A model generated the notes under the pieces. It saw only the letters and a program-made list of their open reading frames with translations. It was not told the DNA's origin and ran no database searches. Positions 39,272 to 50,144 of a DNA stretch of 64,000 nucleotides are shown piece by piece. The translations under genes were made by a program, and so were the position numbers. This stretch comes from Planctomycetota bacterium. GTDB taxonomy: Bacteria > Planctomycetota > UBA1135 > UBA2386. Numbering within the stretch: position 1 is the stretch's first letter; every line of letters starts with the position of its first letter. The stretch covers positions 434,001-498,000 of the forward strand of contig JACKIC010000001.1 in assembly GCA_020638655.1 (NCBI GenBank). Reading direction: 5' to 3'.

Positions 39272-40002
39272 GGGGCAGCGCCGCCAAGATGCTGCGCTCG
39301 CCGGAGGAACGCGACCGCCTGGTCGAGCAGTTCCTGCCGCTGGTGCGTTACGTCGTGGCCCGCCTGCCCGTGACGATGCCCAACTCGCTCGATCGCGACG
39401 ACTTCTACTCGGTCGGCGTGGTCGGCCTGATGCACGCGGCGGCGTCCTACGACCCGGGCCGCGGCGCCTCGTTCAAGACGTTCGCCTACACCGCGATCCG
39501 CGGCGCGATCCTCGACGAGGTGCGCAAACACGACCCCGTGCCGCGCAACCGCCGCGACCGTCTGCGCCGCATGGACCGCACCAACGCGGCGCTGCGCGGC
39601 GACCTCGACCGCGAGCCCACGCTCGGCGAGCTGGCCACGGCGATGGGCTGCACCGAGCGCGAACTCGACGAGGACCTGCAGGCCCTGCACACGTGCCGCA
39701 CCCTGTCGCTCGACGAGCGCTACGGCGGCGAAGAGGACGGCGGCTCGCTGTCGAGCCAGATCGCCGACGGCGACAGCCTCGACCCGAGCCTGTGCGCCGA
39801 CGATCGCGAGAGCCTCGAACTGCTCACCAAGGCGATCTCCGAGCTGCCGGAGACCGACCGCCACGTCGTGGTCCTCTACTACCACGAACAGCTCTACCTC
39901 AAGGAGATCGGCCAGATCCTCGGCGTGACCGAGTCGCGCGTCAGTCAGATCCTGACCCGCGCGATCGAGCGGCTGCGCCTCAAGCTCAAGCCCAAGGAGT
40001 GA
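39268..40002 (+). CDS. fliA: RNA polymerase sigma-28 factor FliA
   Basis: 244 residues, the usual FliA size. Region 2: VEQFLPLVRYVVARLPVTMPNSLDRDDFYSVGVVGLMHAAASYD, KTFAYTAIRGAILDEVRKHD; region 3: RTNAALRGDLDREPTLGELATAMG; region 4 HTH: LKEIGQILGVTESRVSQILTRAI. GTG start overlapping the previous gene. Unlike the paralogue at 22837 it has no N-terminal extension and no riboswitch. Its place after flhF-flhG order (interrupted here by a minus-strand block) suggests it is the canonical flagellar sigma factor. No anti-sigma flgM was seen. Confidence 0.94.
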   Translation: MRGSAAKMLRSPEERDRLVEQFLPLVRYVVARLPVTMPNSLDRDDFYSVGVVGLMHAAASYDPGRGASFKTFAYTAIRGAILDEVRKHDPVPRNRRDRLRRMDRTNAALRGDLDREPTLGELATAMGCTERELDEDLQALHTCRTLSLDERYGGEEDGGSLSSQIADGDSLDPSLCADDRESLELLTKAISELPETDRHVVVLYYHEQLYLKEIGQILGVTESRVSQILTRAIERLRLKLKPKE

Positions 40003-40005
40003 GCG

Positions 40006-40257
40006 ATGGACAGCGTACGGAGCCTGCAAGGCATCACCGGCCCCCTGTTCGTGAACGAGCGCAACGCCAACGGCAACAAGGGCGGCGAGGCGTTCCGCGA
40101 GGCCCTGCAGCAGCAGGCCGGGGAGCAGTCCGAGAAGGAGCCCAAGGCCGCGCCACAGGCGGCTGCCAAGACGCCCTTGGGAACGCGACTTCAGGTCCGC
40201 CCGGCAGTCGGTCGAAAGAACGAGGACGAAGGCCGACACATCGACGTGTTCGCCTGA
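40006..40257 (+). CDS. Small hydrophilic protein after fliA
   Basis: 83 residues, 3 bp after fliA, hence cotranscribed. Highly charged and probably unstructured (NKGGEAFREALQQQAGEQSEKEPK). FREALQQ resembles the short helical motif seen at the N-terminus of small flagellar rod or hook-length accessory proteins, but this is weak. No function assigned. RBS GGAG overlaps the fliA stop region. Confidence 0.55.
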   Translation: MDSVRSLQGITGPLFVNERNANGNKGGEAFREALQQQAGEQSEKEPKAAPQAAAKTPLGTRLQVRPAVGRKNEDEGRHIDVFA

Positions 40258-40279
40258 GCCCCCCTTCCCGACCCTGCAG

Positions 40280-40516
40280 ATGACCCAGTCCCCCGGCACC
40301 GCTCCCGCGACCCCCAGCAAGGGCGTCATCCGTCGCGACGCCGTGCGCATCGTGCGCCAGGCGGCGATGGTCGACTGCGGCGCGGTCGCCCACGGCGGCG
40401 CCGGGCCGCTCGCGGTCGTGCCCCTGCTCGACGGCGACCGCATCGCCGGCTTCGAGATCCGCTGCAGCTGCGGTTCGTCCGCGGTGGTCGAGTGCGTCTA
40501 CCCCAGCGAGGCCTGA
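40280..40516 (+). CDS. Small protein with CxC motif
   Basis: 78 residues. The end of the protein is the conserved-looking part: FEIRCSCGSSAVVECVYP, with a C-x-C and a later Cys that could bind zinc. The middle contains VVPLLDGDRIAG, a short beta segment. It lies between the fliA and lipoprotein genes in the same direction, so it is likely part of a motility operon. I do not recognise the family. Confidence 0.55.
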   Translation: MTQSPGTAPATPSKGVIRRDAVRIVRQAAMVDCGAVAHGGAGPLAVVPLLDGDRIAGFEIRCSCGSSAVVECVYPSEA

Positions 40517-40517
40517 C

Positions 40518-41033
40518 ATGTCCACGCGACTTCGTTCCTGGTTGTTGCTCCCCCTGCTCACCTTCGCCGGCTGCCAGTCGGCCAAGGAGATGCTCTACGA
40601 ACCCAAGCCGAACGACCCCAACGACGGCTACGAGGGCAGCTTCGCCGAAGCCGGCATCAACACCGACATGGACTTCGGCCCCAAGCAGAGCCGCCTGCTC
40701 GACGAGCACATCAAGCTCAAGAACGACTTCAGCGCCCTGCAGCGCCGCTACGACGACGCGATCATCGAGAAGCAGAACCTGCTCGGTCAGCTGACCGGCG
40801 AGAAGACCACGCTCGAGCGCGAGAAGGCGCTGCGCGCGCAGGCCGAAGCCGAGGCCGAGATGCTGCGCAGCCGTCGCCGCGAACTCGAGGCCAAGATCCT
40901 GAGCCTCTCCATCGAGAAGGCCAAGCTCGAGCAGTCCGCGCTGCTCGCCAAGATCGACGCCCTCAACAGCTCCCTCTCCGACGTGATGAGCAATCCCGTC
41001 GAAGCCGCGGCCCCGCCGCCGGAGCGTCGCTGA
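40518..41033 (+). CDS. Lipoprotein with coiled coil
   Basis: 171 residues. A lipobox in SWLLLPLLTFAGCQS predicts lipidation at Cys19. After a short linker there is a long heptad-rich helix (residues about 60-150; RLLDEHIKLKNDFSALQRRYDDAIIEKQNLL). The start is 2 bp after the previous stop and the end overlaps the next start (TGATG). An elongated, membrane-tethered coiled coil next to flagellar genes could be part of the envelope-spanning basal body or a spacer. That is inference. Confidence 0.75.
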   Translation: MSTRLRSWLLLPLLTFAGCQSAKEMLYEPKPNDPNDGYEGSFAEAGINTDMDFGPKQSRLLDEHIKLKNDFSALQRRYDDAIIEKQNLLGQLTGEKTTLEREKALRAQAEAEAEMLRSRRRELEAKILSLSIEKAKLEQSALLAKIDALNSSLSDVMSNPVEAAAPPPERR

Positions 41034-41674
41034 TGAACGCCGTCGGCATCGGTCGCCTGGCGCTGCTCGGCGCCGTCGCCATCGCCTTCTCCGCGTGCCA
41101 GCTCGAACGGCCGCCGGAGAAGAAGAAGATCAACAGCTACCTCGCGGAGCCGGCCGATCTGGCCAACGTGCGCCGCATCATGGTGCTGCCGTTCCAGCAG
41201 GACGGCGGCATGCCGACCGACACCGAATCGGTGCGCGACGCCTTCGTCGCCGAGCTGCAGAAGCTGCGGCGCTTCGAGGTGGTGCCGCTGCCGGCGACCG
41301 CCAGCGAGAACGAGGCGCTGCACGCGTCGCTGCGCAAGGGGCGGCTGTCGACCGAGGCGGTGGTGCGGCTGTGCGATCGTTACGCGCTCGACGGCCTCAT
41401 GGTCGGCACGATCACGGCGTGGCGCCCCTACACGCCCCCGCACCTGGGTTTGCGCACCCAGCTGCTGTCGGTGCACTGCGGCGCGGCCGTCTGGGCCGTG
41501 GACGCGATGTACGACAGCACCGACCGGACCACGGTCTCCGACCTCAAGCACTACGAGATGACCCAGAAGCAGGACAACGGCACCCTGCACGGCTGGGAGC
41601 TCAACCTGCTGGCGCCGGATCAGTTCACGCACTACGTCGCCAATCGGTTCGTGGGCACCTGGGCTGACGGCTGA
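41033..41674 (+). CDS. Lipoprotein with TolB-N/FlgO-like fold
   Basis: 213 residues with a lipobox (LLGAVAIAFSACQ, Cys about 22). The mature domain shows the pattern of periplasmic lipoproteins of the TolB-N/CsgG/FlgO type: RRIMVLPFQQDGGMPTDTESVRDAFVAELQKLRRFEVVPL, then LCDRYALDGLMVGTITAWRPYTPP. Such domains form outer-membrane-associated rings; FlgO and FlgP are flagellar examples in Vibrio. Coupled to the coiled-coil lipoprotein. A flagellar outer-membrane disk role is possible but unproven. Confidence 0.7.
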   Translation: MNAVGIGRLALLGAVAIAFSACQLERPPEKKKINSYLAEPADLANVRRIMVLPFQQDGGMPTDTESVRDAFVAELQKLRRFEVVPLPATASENEALHASLRKGRLSTEAVVRLCDRYALDGLMVGTITAWRPYTPPHLGLRTQLLSVHCGAAVWAVDAMYDSTDRTTVSDLKHYEMTQKQDNGTLHGWELNLLAPDQFTHYVANRFVGTWADG

Positions 41675-41753
41675 GCCGCGCCCGGAGGCCCGAATCCCGC
41701 TCACCAGGCAGCGAAAACGGTCGGGTCCGCACCACTGCAAGGAGAAGGCTCCC

Positions 41754-42758
41754 TTGCAGTCCCCACACGACCAGCTGTTCCACTTCACCTTCCGGCACGC
41801 GGCGCACGCCGCCAGCTGGCTGCGGAGCATCACGCCGCCCGAGCTCCGGGCCGCGATCGACTGGTCGACGCTGACCGCCGCCGACGATCGGTTGCCGGGC
41901 CTGTGGCTGCGACCGCACCTCGCGGATCGTGTCTTCGTCGCCGCGCGCTGCGGCGGGAGCGGCGTCGTGCTGATCCTGGTCGAGCACAAGAGTCACCCCG
42001 ATCCCGAGGTGCAGGCGCAGCTGCTGCGCTACGCCGTGCTGCTGCGGCGGGTCTTCCAGCAGCGCCACGGCGCACTCCCGTCGCTCCTCGCCGTGGTGCT
42101 GCAGCATGGACGTTCGACGAGGCCCGGACGCGAGGCACCTGCGGCACACGACCCGCTCGCCGCGTGGCAGCCGACAGTACGTCTGCTCGTCGACGACCTG
42201 ACCACCGGCGCAGCGGCGCTGCTCGAACGCGACGGCCTCACCGCGCTGACGCGGCTCACGCTGCTGTGCCTCTCGCACCTGCCGCACCTCGCGCCCGAGC
42301 AGGTGCCGGGCGCGTTCACGAACTGGCAAGCCCTCTTGCGCGCCGTCGACCGCTGCGACGCACCTCCCGACACGCCTCCACTCGGCCCCGACGCCATCGA
42401 CGCAATCGGCTGGTATGCTCTCGCGGTCACCGACGTGACCCCGGAAGACCTCAGCGAGACCTTCGGCCGTATCCTGCACCGACCCGAAGACACCATCATG
42501 AGCACGCTCGAACGCACGTATCAGAAGGGCAAGGCGGAAGGCAAAGCCGAGGGGAAAGCCGAGGGGAAAGCCGAAGGCAAGGCCGAGGGGAAAGCCGAGG
42601 GGCGCGCCGAGACCCTGCTGCGCATGCTGCACCGGCGCTTCGGCCCCCTCGATGTGACCATCGACCAGCGCGTTCGCCGCGGTTCGAGCGCAGAACTGGA
42701 CGCCTGGACCGACCGCATCCTCGACGCCCCGACCCTGGCCGCCGTGCTCGGCGACTGA
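41754..42758 (+). CDS. Rpn/PD-(D/E)XK-type putative nuclease
   Basis: 334 residues from TTG 41754, preceded by AAGGAG. The N-terminal region matches RpnA-like recombination-promoting nucleases: HDQLFHFTFRHAAHAASWLRS, later LPGLWLRPHLADRVFVAARC, and VVLILVEHKSHPDPEVQAQLLRYAVLLRR, where D, E-x-K and Q form the nuclease core (D in HLADRV, EHK, Q). The C-terminal region has seven GKAE-type repeats followed by a helical domain. Rpn proteins are scattered, transposase-like genes often in variable regions. Confidence 0.8.
   Translation: MQSPHDQLFHFTFRHAAHAASWLRSITPPELRAAIDWSTLTAADDRLPGLWLRPHLADRVFVAARCGGSGVVLILVEHKSHPDPEVQAQLLRYAVLLRRVFQQRHGALPSLLAVVLQHGRSTRPGREAPAAHDPLAAWQPTVRLLVDDLTTGAAALLERDGLTALTRLTLLCLSHLPHLAPEQVPGAFTNWQALLRAVDRCDAPPDTPPLGPDAIDAIGWYALAVTDVTPEDLSETFGRILHRPEDTIMSTLERTYQKGKAEGKAEGKAEGKAEGKAEGKAEGRAETLLRMLHRRFGPLDVTIDQRVRRGSSAELDAWTDRILDAPTLAAVLGD
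42528..42611 (+). repeat. 12-bp in-frame tandem repeat (7 units)
   Basis: Units of the form GGNAARGCCGAG encode six GKAE and one GRAE in the Rpn-like protein. Third positions vary between units, so the run is not very recent, but the array is likely to gain or lose units. Such hinge repeats are typical of this family. Confidence 0.85.
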
Positions 42759-42856
42759 GGAACGCGACCCGACGGCCGATCGGCACGGCGCAGGCGTGCA
42801 AGCCGGGGGGCCACTGCGTAGGCTCTTCGCCCCCCTTCTGCCGCCAACCTGCCCGC

Positions 42857-43600
42857 GTGTACTCGATCCTCCTCTGTTCGGCCCTCGCCCTTCTGCTCGG
42901 CTTCGCCGGCACCCTGCTCGGCTGGTATGCCTGGGGCTGGGCGATCCTGTTCTCGGTGCTGCTGTTCGTCGTCTTCTGGGTGCTGCTCGCGCGCAACGTC
43001 GCCAAGCGCCTGCAGCCGGCGATGGGCCGCATCCAGAAGCAGATGGAGGCAGGCATGCTCGACGCGGCGATGCAGAGCCTCGAAGACCTGCTGCCGCTGG
43101 GCCGCTGGGTGCCGATGCTCAAGGGCCAGGTGCTCGCCCAGATGGGCATGATCGCCTACCACACCGGCAAGAAGGACCGGGCCGTCGAGCTGCTGAACGG
43201 CGCCTCGCTGCGCGCCGCCGACGCCAAGCTGATGCTGGCGTGCATCCTCTTCAAGAACGGTGAGCCCAAGCGCGCCTTCGAGATCCTGCACCTCGCCGCC
43301 GCGGTCAACAAGAAGCACGCGCTGCTGCACAACACCTACGCCTGGATGCTGCACAAGTCCGAGCGCGCCGACGAGGCCCAGAAGGTGCTCGCCGCGTTCG
43401 CCAAGCGCGACCCCAACAACGGGCCGACCAAGGACAATCTGCTGCGCCTGCAGAACCGCACGCGCATGACGATGCAGGGCTTCGACATGCAGTGGTACGC
43501 GCTCGGCCTCGAGCAGCCGCCGCAGGCGATGGGGCAGATGCGACGCGCGCAGAAGGGCTTCCGCGAGCCGCCGAAGAACCCGAAGAACAAGCGGGGCTGA
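42857..43600 (+). CDS. TPR-like membrane protein
   Basis: 247 residues from GTG 42857. Two closely spaced N-terminal membrane helices (YSILLCSALALLLGFAGTLLG and WAILFSVLLFVVFWVLLA) precede a cytoplasmic helical-repeat region: GMLDAAMQSLEDLLPLGRWVPMLKGQV, IAYHTGKKDRAVELLNGA, ILFKNGEPKRAFEILHLAAAVNKKH and MLHKSERADEAQKVLAAFAKRD, four or so TPR units. Probably a membrane-anchored scaffold. No partner is obvious; the next gene (OYE) starts 7 bp later. Confidence 0.75.
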   Translation: MYSILLCSALALLLGFAGTLLGWYAWGWAILFSVLLFVVFWVLLARNVAKRLQPAMGRIQKQMEAGMLDAAMQSLEDLLPLGRWVPMLKGQVLAQMGMIAYHTGKKDRAVELLNGASLRAADAKLMLACILFKNGEPKRAFEILHLAAAVNKKHALLHNTYAWMLHKSERADEAQKVLAAFAKRDPNNGPTKDNLLRLQNRTRMTMQGFDMQWYALGLEQPPQAMGQMRRAQKGFREPPKNPKNKRG

Positions 43601-43607
43601 GCGGGCG

Positions 43608-45092
<1,485 letters not shown>

Positions 45093-45097
45093 CGCGC

Positions 45098-46485
<1,388 letters not shown>

Positions 46486-46489
<4 letters not shown>

Positions 46490-47652
46490 CCGACGACACC
46501 GCAGCCGAAGGCCACGCCCGTCAGGGTCTGGTTGATGTGCATGCCGTGGAACTGCTCGCCGTAGGTCGAGAAGCCGACGCAGTTCGCGCCGCGCAACAAC
46601 CTCGAGACCTCGTCCACCTTGTCGTCGCGCTGACACTCGAGGCCGCGCAGGATGCAGTCGAAGGTGATCGTGAGCGACGGCTCGCCGATGCGGGCGACGA
46701 GGCCGTCGAGCGCCTCGGCGAGGTTCTGCTGCAGGCCGATGCCGCGCGCGTCGCGCAGCACGATCCCTTCTTCGATCGCGCAGTAGAACGTCAGGCTGCC
46801 GTCGGGATCGACCTTCTGGATCGAGCGCACGTAGTCCGAGCCGCCGATGCGCACGACCACCGGATTGGTCGCGAAGACGATCGGGTCGAGGTCGTGTTCG
46901 TGCATGCCGAGCACCTCGGCGAAGTGGCGCGCGGCGGGCTCGCCGTCGATCTCGTGCACGATGCGGCGCGAGCTGTCGGCGCCGGTCACGACGAGGCGAC
47001 GTTCGCCGGGCACGAAGTGCTGGGTCTTGAACAGCGTGAACGGCAGCTGGGTGTGCACGAGCGCGAGCACCGCACCGCGGCCGAAGGCCCGGCCATCGGC
47101 GAACACGTGGGTCTGCTCGAAACGCAGCCCGTCGCCGGCCGAACCGCCGACAAGGCCGATGTCGCCGAGGGCACTGTTCAGCGCGCTGGCGACCACCTCT
47201 TCCGCGCCCGACAGGCCGTCGACGAGCAACATCGCGAAGGTCGTCGTCGGGGTGACCTCGGCGCCGCGCCCGACGAGCTCGGCGCGCAGGCGCTGCACCA
47301 GCTCGCGGCACTCGACGATGCCGACCTGACGCACGTCCTCGATGACGCCGTGGGCGACCGTGAACGCGCCCGCCGGCAGCGCAGCCGCGGTCACCGTGCC
47401 GCTGGCGACGCCGTCCGGACCGATCTCACCGGCGGTCGTGCACCCGAGCACCGCGACGCCCGGGAACTCTTCCTGCAGCGCTTCGGCACAGGCCTGCCGA
47501 TCGCGTTCGGGCGAGACGAAGGCCAACACCAGCGCGTGCGGACCGACGCCGAGCTGCGCCCGGATCTCGGCTGCGGCGGCGCGGGCATCCCCGACCGACG
47601 TGGCCGCGCGGCGGCAGGACGGCGCGGAATCGACGTGCGTTGCTGGTGTCAA
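46486..47652 (-). CDS. FIST N/C domain sensory protein
   Basis: 388 residues from TTG 47652, with a strong GGGAGGAGG RBS about 8 nt upstream (ATG 47703 is an alternative). FIST N: ALVLAFVSPERDRQACAEALQEEFPGVAVLGCTTAGEI and LLVDGLSGAEEVVASALNSAL, then GLVGGSAGDGLRFEQTHVF. FIST C: HEIDGEPAARHFAEVLG, ending GANCVGFSTYGEQFHGMHINQTLTGVAFG. FIST domains bind small ligands, perhaps amino acids, and often pair with histidine kinases. It overlaps the hybrid kinase gene by 4 bp, consistent with a two-protein sensor. Confidence 0.92.
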
Positions 47653-47771
47653 AGGTGCCCTCCTCCCAGGGCCCGGATGGCGGCTCGTGCCACCCTGGCC
47701 CATCGACGTTCCGCGCGCACCTTCTGGACCGCGGTTCGACCGGCTGCGGACGCGCGGCCCAAGCGCCGCTG

Positions 47772-50144
47772 TCAACGGCTCAACAGGTTGACGAGCAGGC
47801 GCGCGGCGCCGGCGTTGCCGACGCGCAGCTGGCGATAGAGCGCCAGCGAGCAGTAGACGAAGTCGCCCTTGCCGTAGCTCGTGTAGAGCAGCGCGCCCGT
47901 GCTCACGTCCTTCTCGCCCGAGTCCTTCATCGCCAGCAGCGGCGTCCACGCGTCGTCCCAGCGGCTCGGGAAGTTGAGGCCGCGCTCCTGCACCCAGCCC
48001 GTGAAGTCGGCGGCCGAGAGGCGGTGTGGATGGGTCATCAGCCGGTGCTCGGGCTGCAGGAACGTGACCGCGGCGTTCTCCTCGGTGACGCGATCGTTGC
48101 CGACCACGAGCGGGAACGGCGCCAGCGACGGGTGCCCGGCGCGTTCGTTCCACTCGTTGGGCTTGTGGTACATCGCCACGACCCGTCCGCCGCCGCGACA
48201 GTATGACAACAGCCGCCCCTGCACCTCGGCGAGCTCCGGCCGGTGGTGGTAGGCGCGGATGTCGAGCAGGATCGTCTCGAACTGCTCGAAGCGCGCCGTC
48301 AGCAGCGCGTCGGCGTCGAGCGAGACGTAGTCGACGCCGAGATCGGCGAGCGCCAGTTCGGTGCTGTCGTCGGGCCCGCGCACCAGCGCCACGCGCAGGT
48401 GCTCGGGAACGTTGACGTCGACCTCGGCCATGCGCAGCCGCGCGGCGCTGTCGCCGAAGCCGACCAGCAGGCTCGCGTCGGGCGTTCGTTCGTCGGCATC
48501 GATCGTCGTGCGCACCAGCAGCCGCGCCTCGGGGTGTTCGGGCGACAGCTCGAGTCGGCCGGGCGTCGACAACGCCTTGATGCCGGGCCCCATGGCCAAC
48601 CGCACGGCGTCGTCGGTCGGCGTCTCGATGTGGCTGGTGACGCGCGCGGTCAACAGCCGCTCGACGCGTTTGCCCTTGGGCAACATCACCACGTCGCGGT
48701 CCCAGCGCACGGCGATGCGCGGCACCGGCGTGTAGGCCAGCTCGGTGCCGAACGTCATCAGCTCGCCGTCGAGGCGCAGCGACACCTTGACCTCGCAGAA
48801 GCTCGGCCGCGGATCGCTGCTCAGTTCGTCGTCGCGTCCGTACCGGCACGGGAACTCGGCCACGAAGCGCCCCGGCAGTGCCGCGCTCTTGGGCGGCGTG
48901 GGCGGTGGTGGCGGTTCGGGCGCCTCGGCCTTCTCCTCGCTCGCGGTGGTGGCGTTGGCGGGCGCTGCAGGCAGGCCGTCGAACGGCGTGCTGCGCATCG
49001 CCACCTCGGCCGGCCCCGCCTCGACGCCGTCGACCGTGACCGCGACTTCGGCTACGCGCTCGACGCCGTGCACGATCACGAACACCTTGCCGTTGCCGCC
49101 CTGCGGCACCTCGTCGTGTTCGAGCCAGGACTGCACGCGCACGTTGGCGAGCGTCAGCAGCGCGCGTCGGGCCACGTCCATGCGACGCGCCAGGACCTGC
49201 GTCTGCCGCGGCGACCGCGTGACACCGGGACCGGGCCGCGCCAGGAACTGGTCGCGCGACTCGCGGTAGACGCGCAGCGCCGCCGCCATGAGCTGCTCGG
49301 GTCGGCGTTCGTCGAACGCCGCGAAGTCGCCGACGCCGCGCCCGCCGAACCATGCCTGCCAATCGGCGGCGCGTTCGGCCGCGACCTCGGGCCACGCGCA
49401 CTTCCACCAGTCCTTGCCGACGCGCATCGGATCGTGCGGCCCCCAGGGCCCCTGTGTGACGTGCTGCGTCCAGGCGCGGTGCGCGAGCGCGGCATAGGTC
49501 TCGCCGCGCGCCGGGTCGAGCTCGGCCGGCTCCATCGTCCACTGCGCCTCCTCGACGCCGCAGCGCCGGTAGAGCGGCACCGGGTCCTCGCCGGCGGCGG
49601 CGCGCTCGCGCAGCACCTTCTCGATCGCCCAGAACGACGCGCGGTGATGGCCGTGGCCGCGGTCGATGCTGTGGTTGGTGATCACCAGGTCGGGCTGCAC
49701 CTCGGCGACGACCGCGCGCATGCGCTGCAACAGGTTCTCCTCACCCCAGACGGAGAGCGTCTCCTCGAGCGTCTTGGAGAAGCCGAAGTCGGGCATGCCG
49801 AGCCAGCGCACCTCGACGTCGCTCATCGCCGCCGCGCGCAGCGTCTCGCGCACACGCAGCTCGGCGAGCTCGGGGCCGATCTCGCGGCCGATCGCGTTCT
49901 GGCCGCCGTCGCCGAAGGTCGAGTAGACCGTCACGACCCGCAGACCGTACTTGCGGCGCAGCATCGTATTGGTGCGCGACGACTCGTCGTCGGGGTGCGC
50001 GGCGACGTTGAGCACGACGCCGTCGGTCGACAGATCGAGCGCCGCCTGGTGCAGCGCGACCAGACCCGCCGCGGGCTCGGGGCCCTGCGCGCGCAGCGCG
50101 ACCAGCGGCGAGAACAGGGACAACAGCAGGGCGACGGACTTCAT
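47772..50144 (-). CDS. Exported PIG-L/LmbE family deacetylase with extra C-terminal region
   Basis: 790 residues. A signal peptide (MKSVALLLSLFSPLVALRAQ) is followed by the PIG-L domain with the zinc site AAHPDDE and later DRGHGHHRAS. This class hydrolyses N-acetyl groups from sugars and related substrates. About 500 more residues form beta-rich domains (GKVFVIVHGVERVAEVAVTVDG) and a terminal segment with GRVVAMYHKPNEWNERAGHPSL, resembling glutamine-amidotransferase-like folds. The start overlaps the aminotransferase stop (ATGA). Planctomycete-type PIG-L proteins of this size are known. Confidence 0.85.
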   Translation of the reverse strand: MKSVALLLSLFSPLVALRAQGPEPAAGLVALHQAALDLSTDGVVLNVAAHPDDESSRTNTMLRRKYGLRVVTVYSTFGDGGQNAIGREIGPELAELRVRETLRAAAMSDVEVRWLGMPDFGFSKTLEETLSVWGEENLLQRMRAVVAEVQPDLVITNHSIDRGHGHHRASFWAIEKVLRERAAAGEDPVPLYRRCGVEEAQWTMEPAELDPARGETYAALAHRAWTQHVTQGPWGPHDPMRVGKDWWKCAWPEVAAERAADWQAWFGGRGVGDFAAFDERRPEQLMAAALRVYRESRDQFLARPGPGVTRSPRQTQVLARRMDVARRALLTLANVRVQSWLEHDEVPQGGNGKVFVIVHGVERVAEVAVTVDGVEAGPAEVAMRSTPFDGLPAAPANATTASEEKAEAPEPPPPPTPPKSAALPGRFVAEFPCRYGRDDELSSDPRPSFCEVKVSLRLDGELMTFGTELAYTPVPRIAVRWDRDVVMLPKGKRVERLLTARVTSHIETPTDDAVRLAMGPGIKALSTPGRLELSPEHPEARLLVRTTIDADERTPDASLLVGFGDSAARLRMAEVDVNVPEHLRVALVRGPDDSTELALADLGVDYVSLDADALLTARFEQFETILLDIRAYHHRPELAEVQGRLLSYCRGGGRVVAMYHKPNEWNERAGHPSLAPFPLVVGNDRVTEENAAVTFLQPEHRLMTHPHRLSAADFTGWVQERGLNFPSRWDDAWTPLLAMKDSGEKDVSTGALLYTSYGKGDFVYCSLALYRQLRVGNAGAARLLVNLLSR

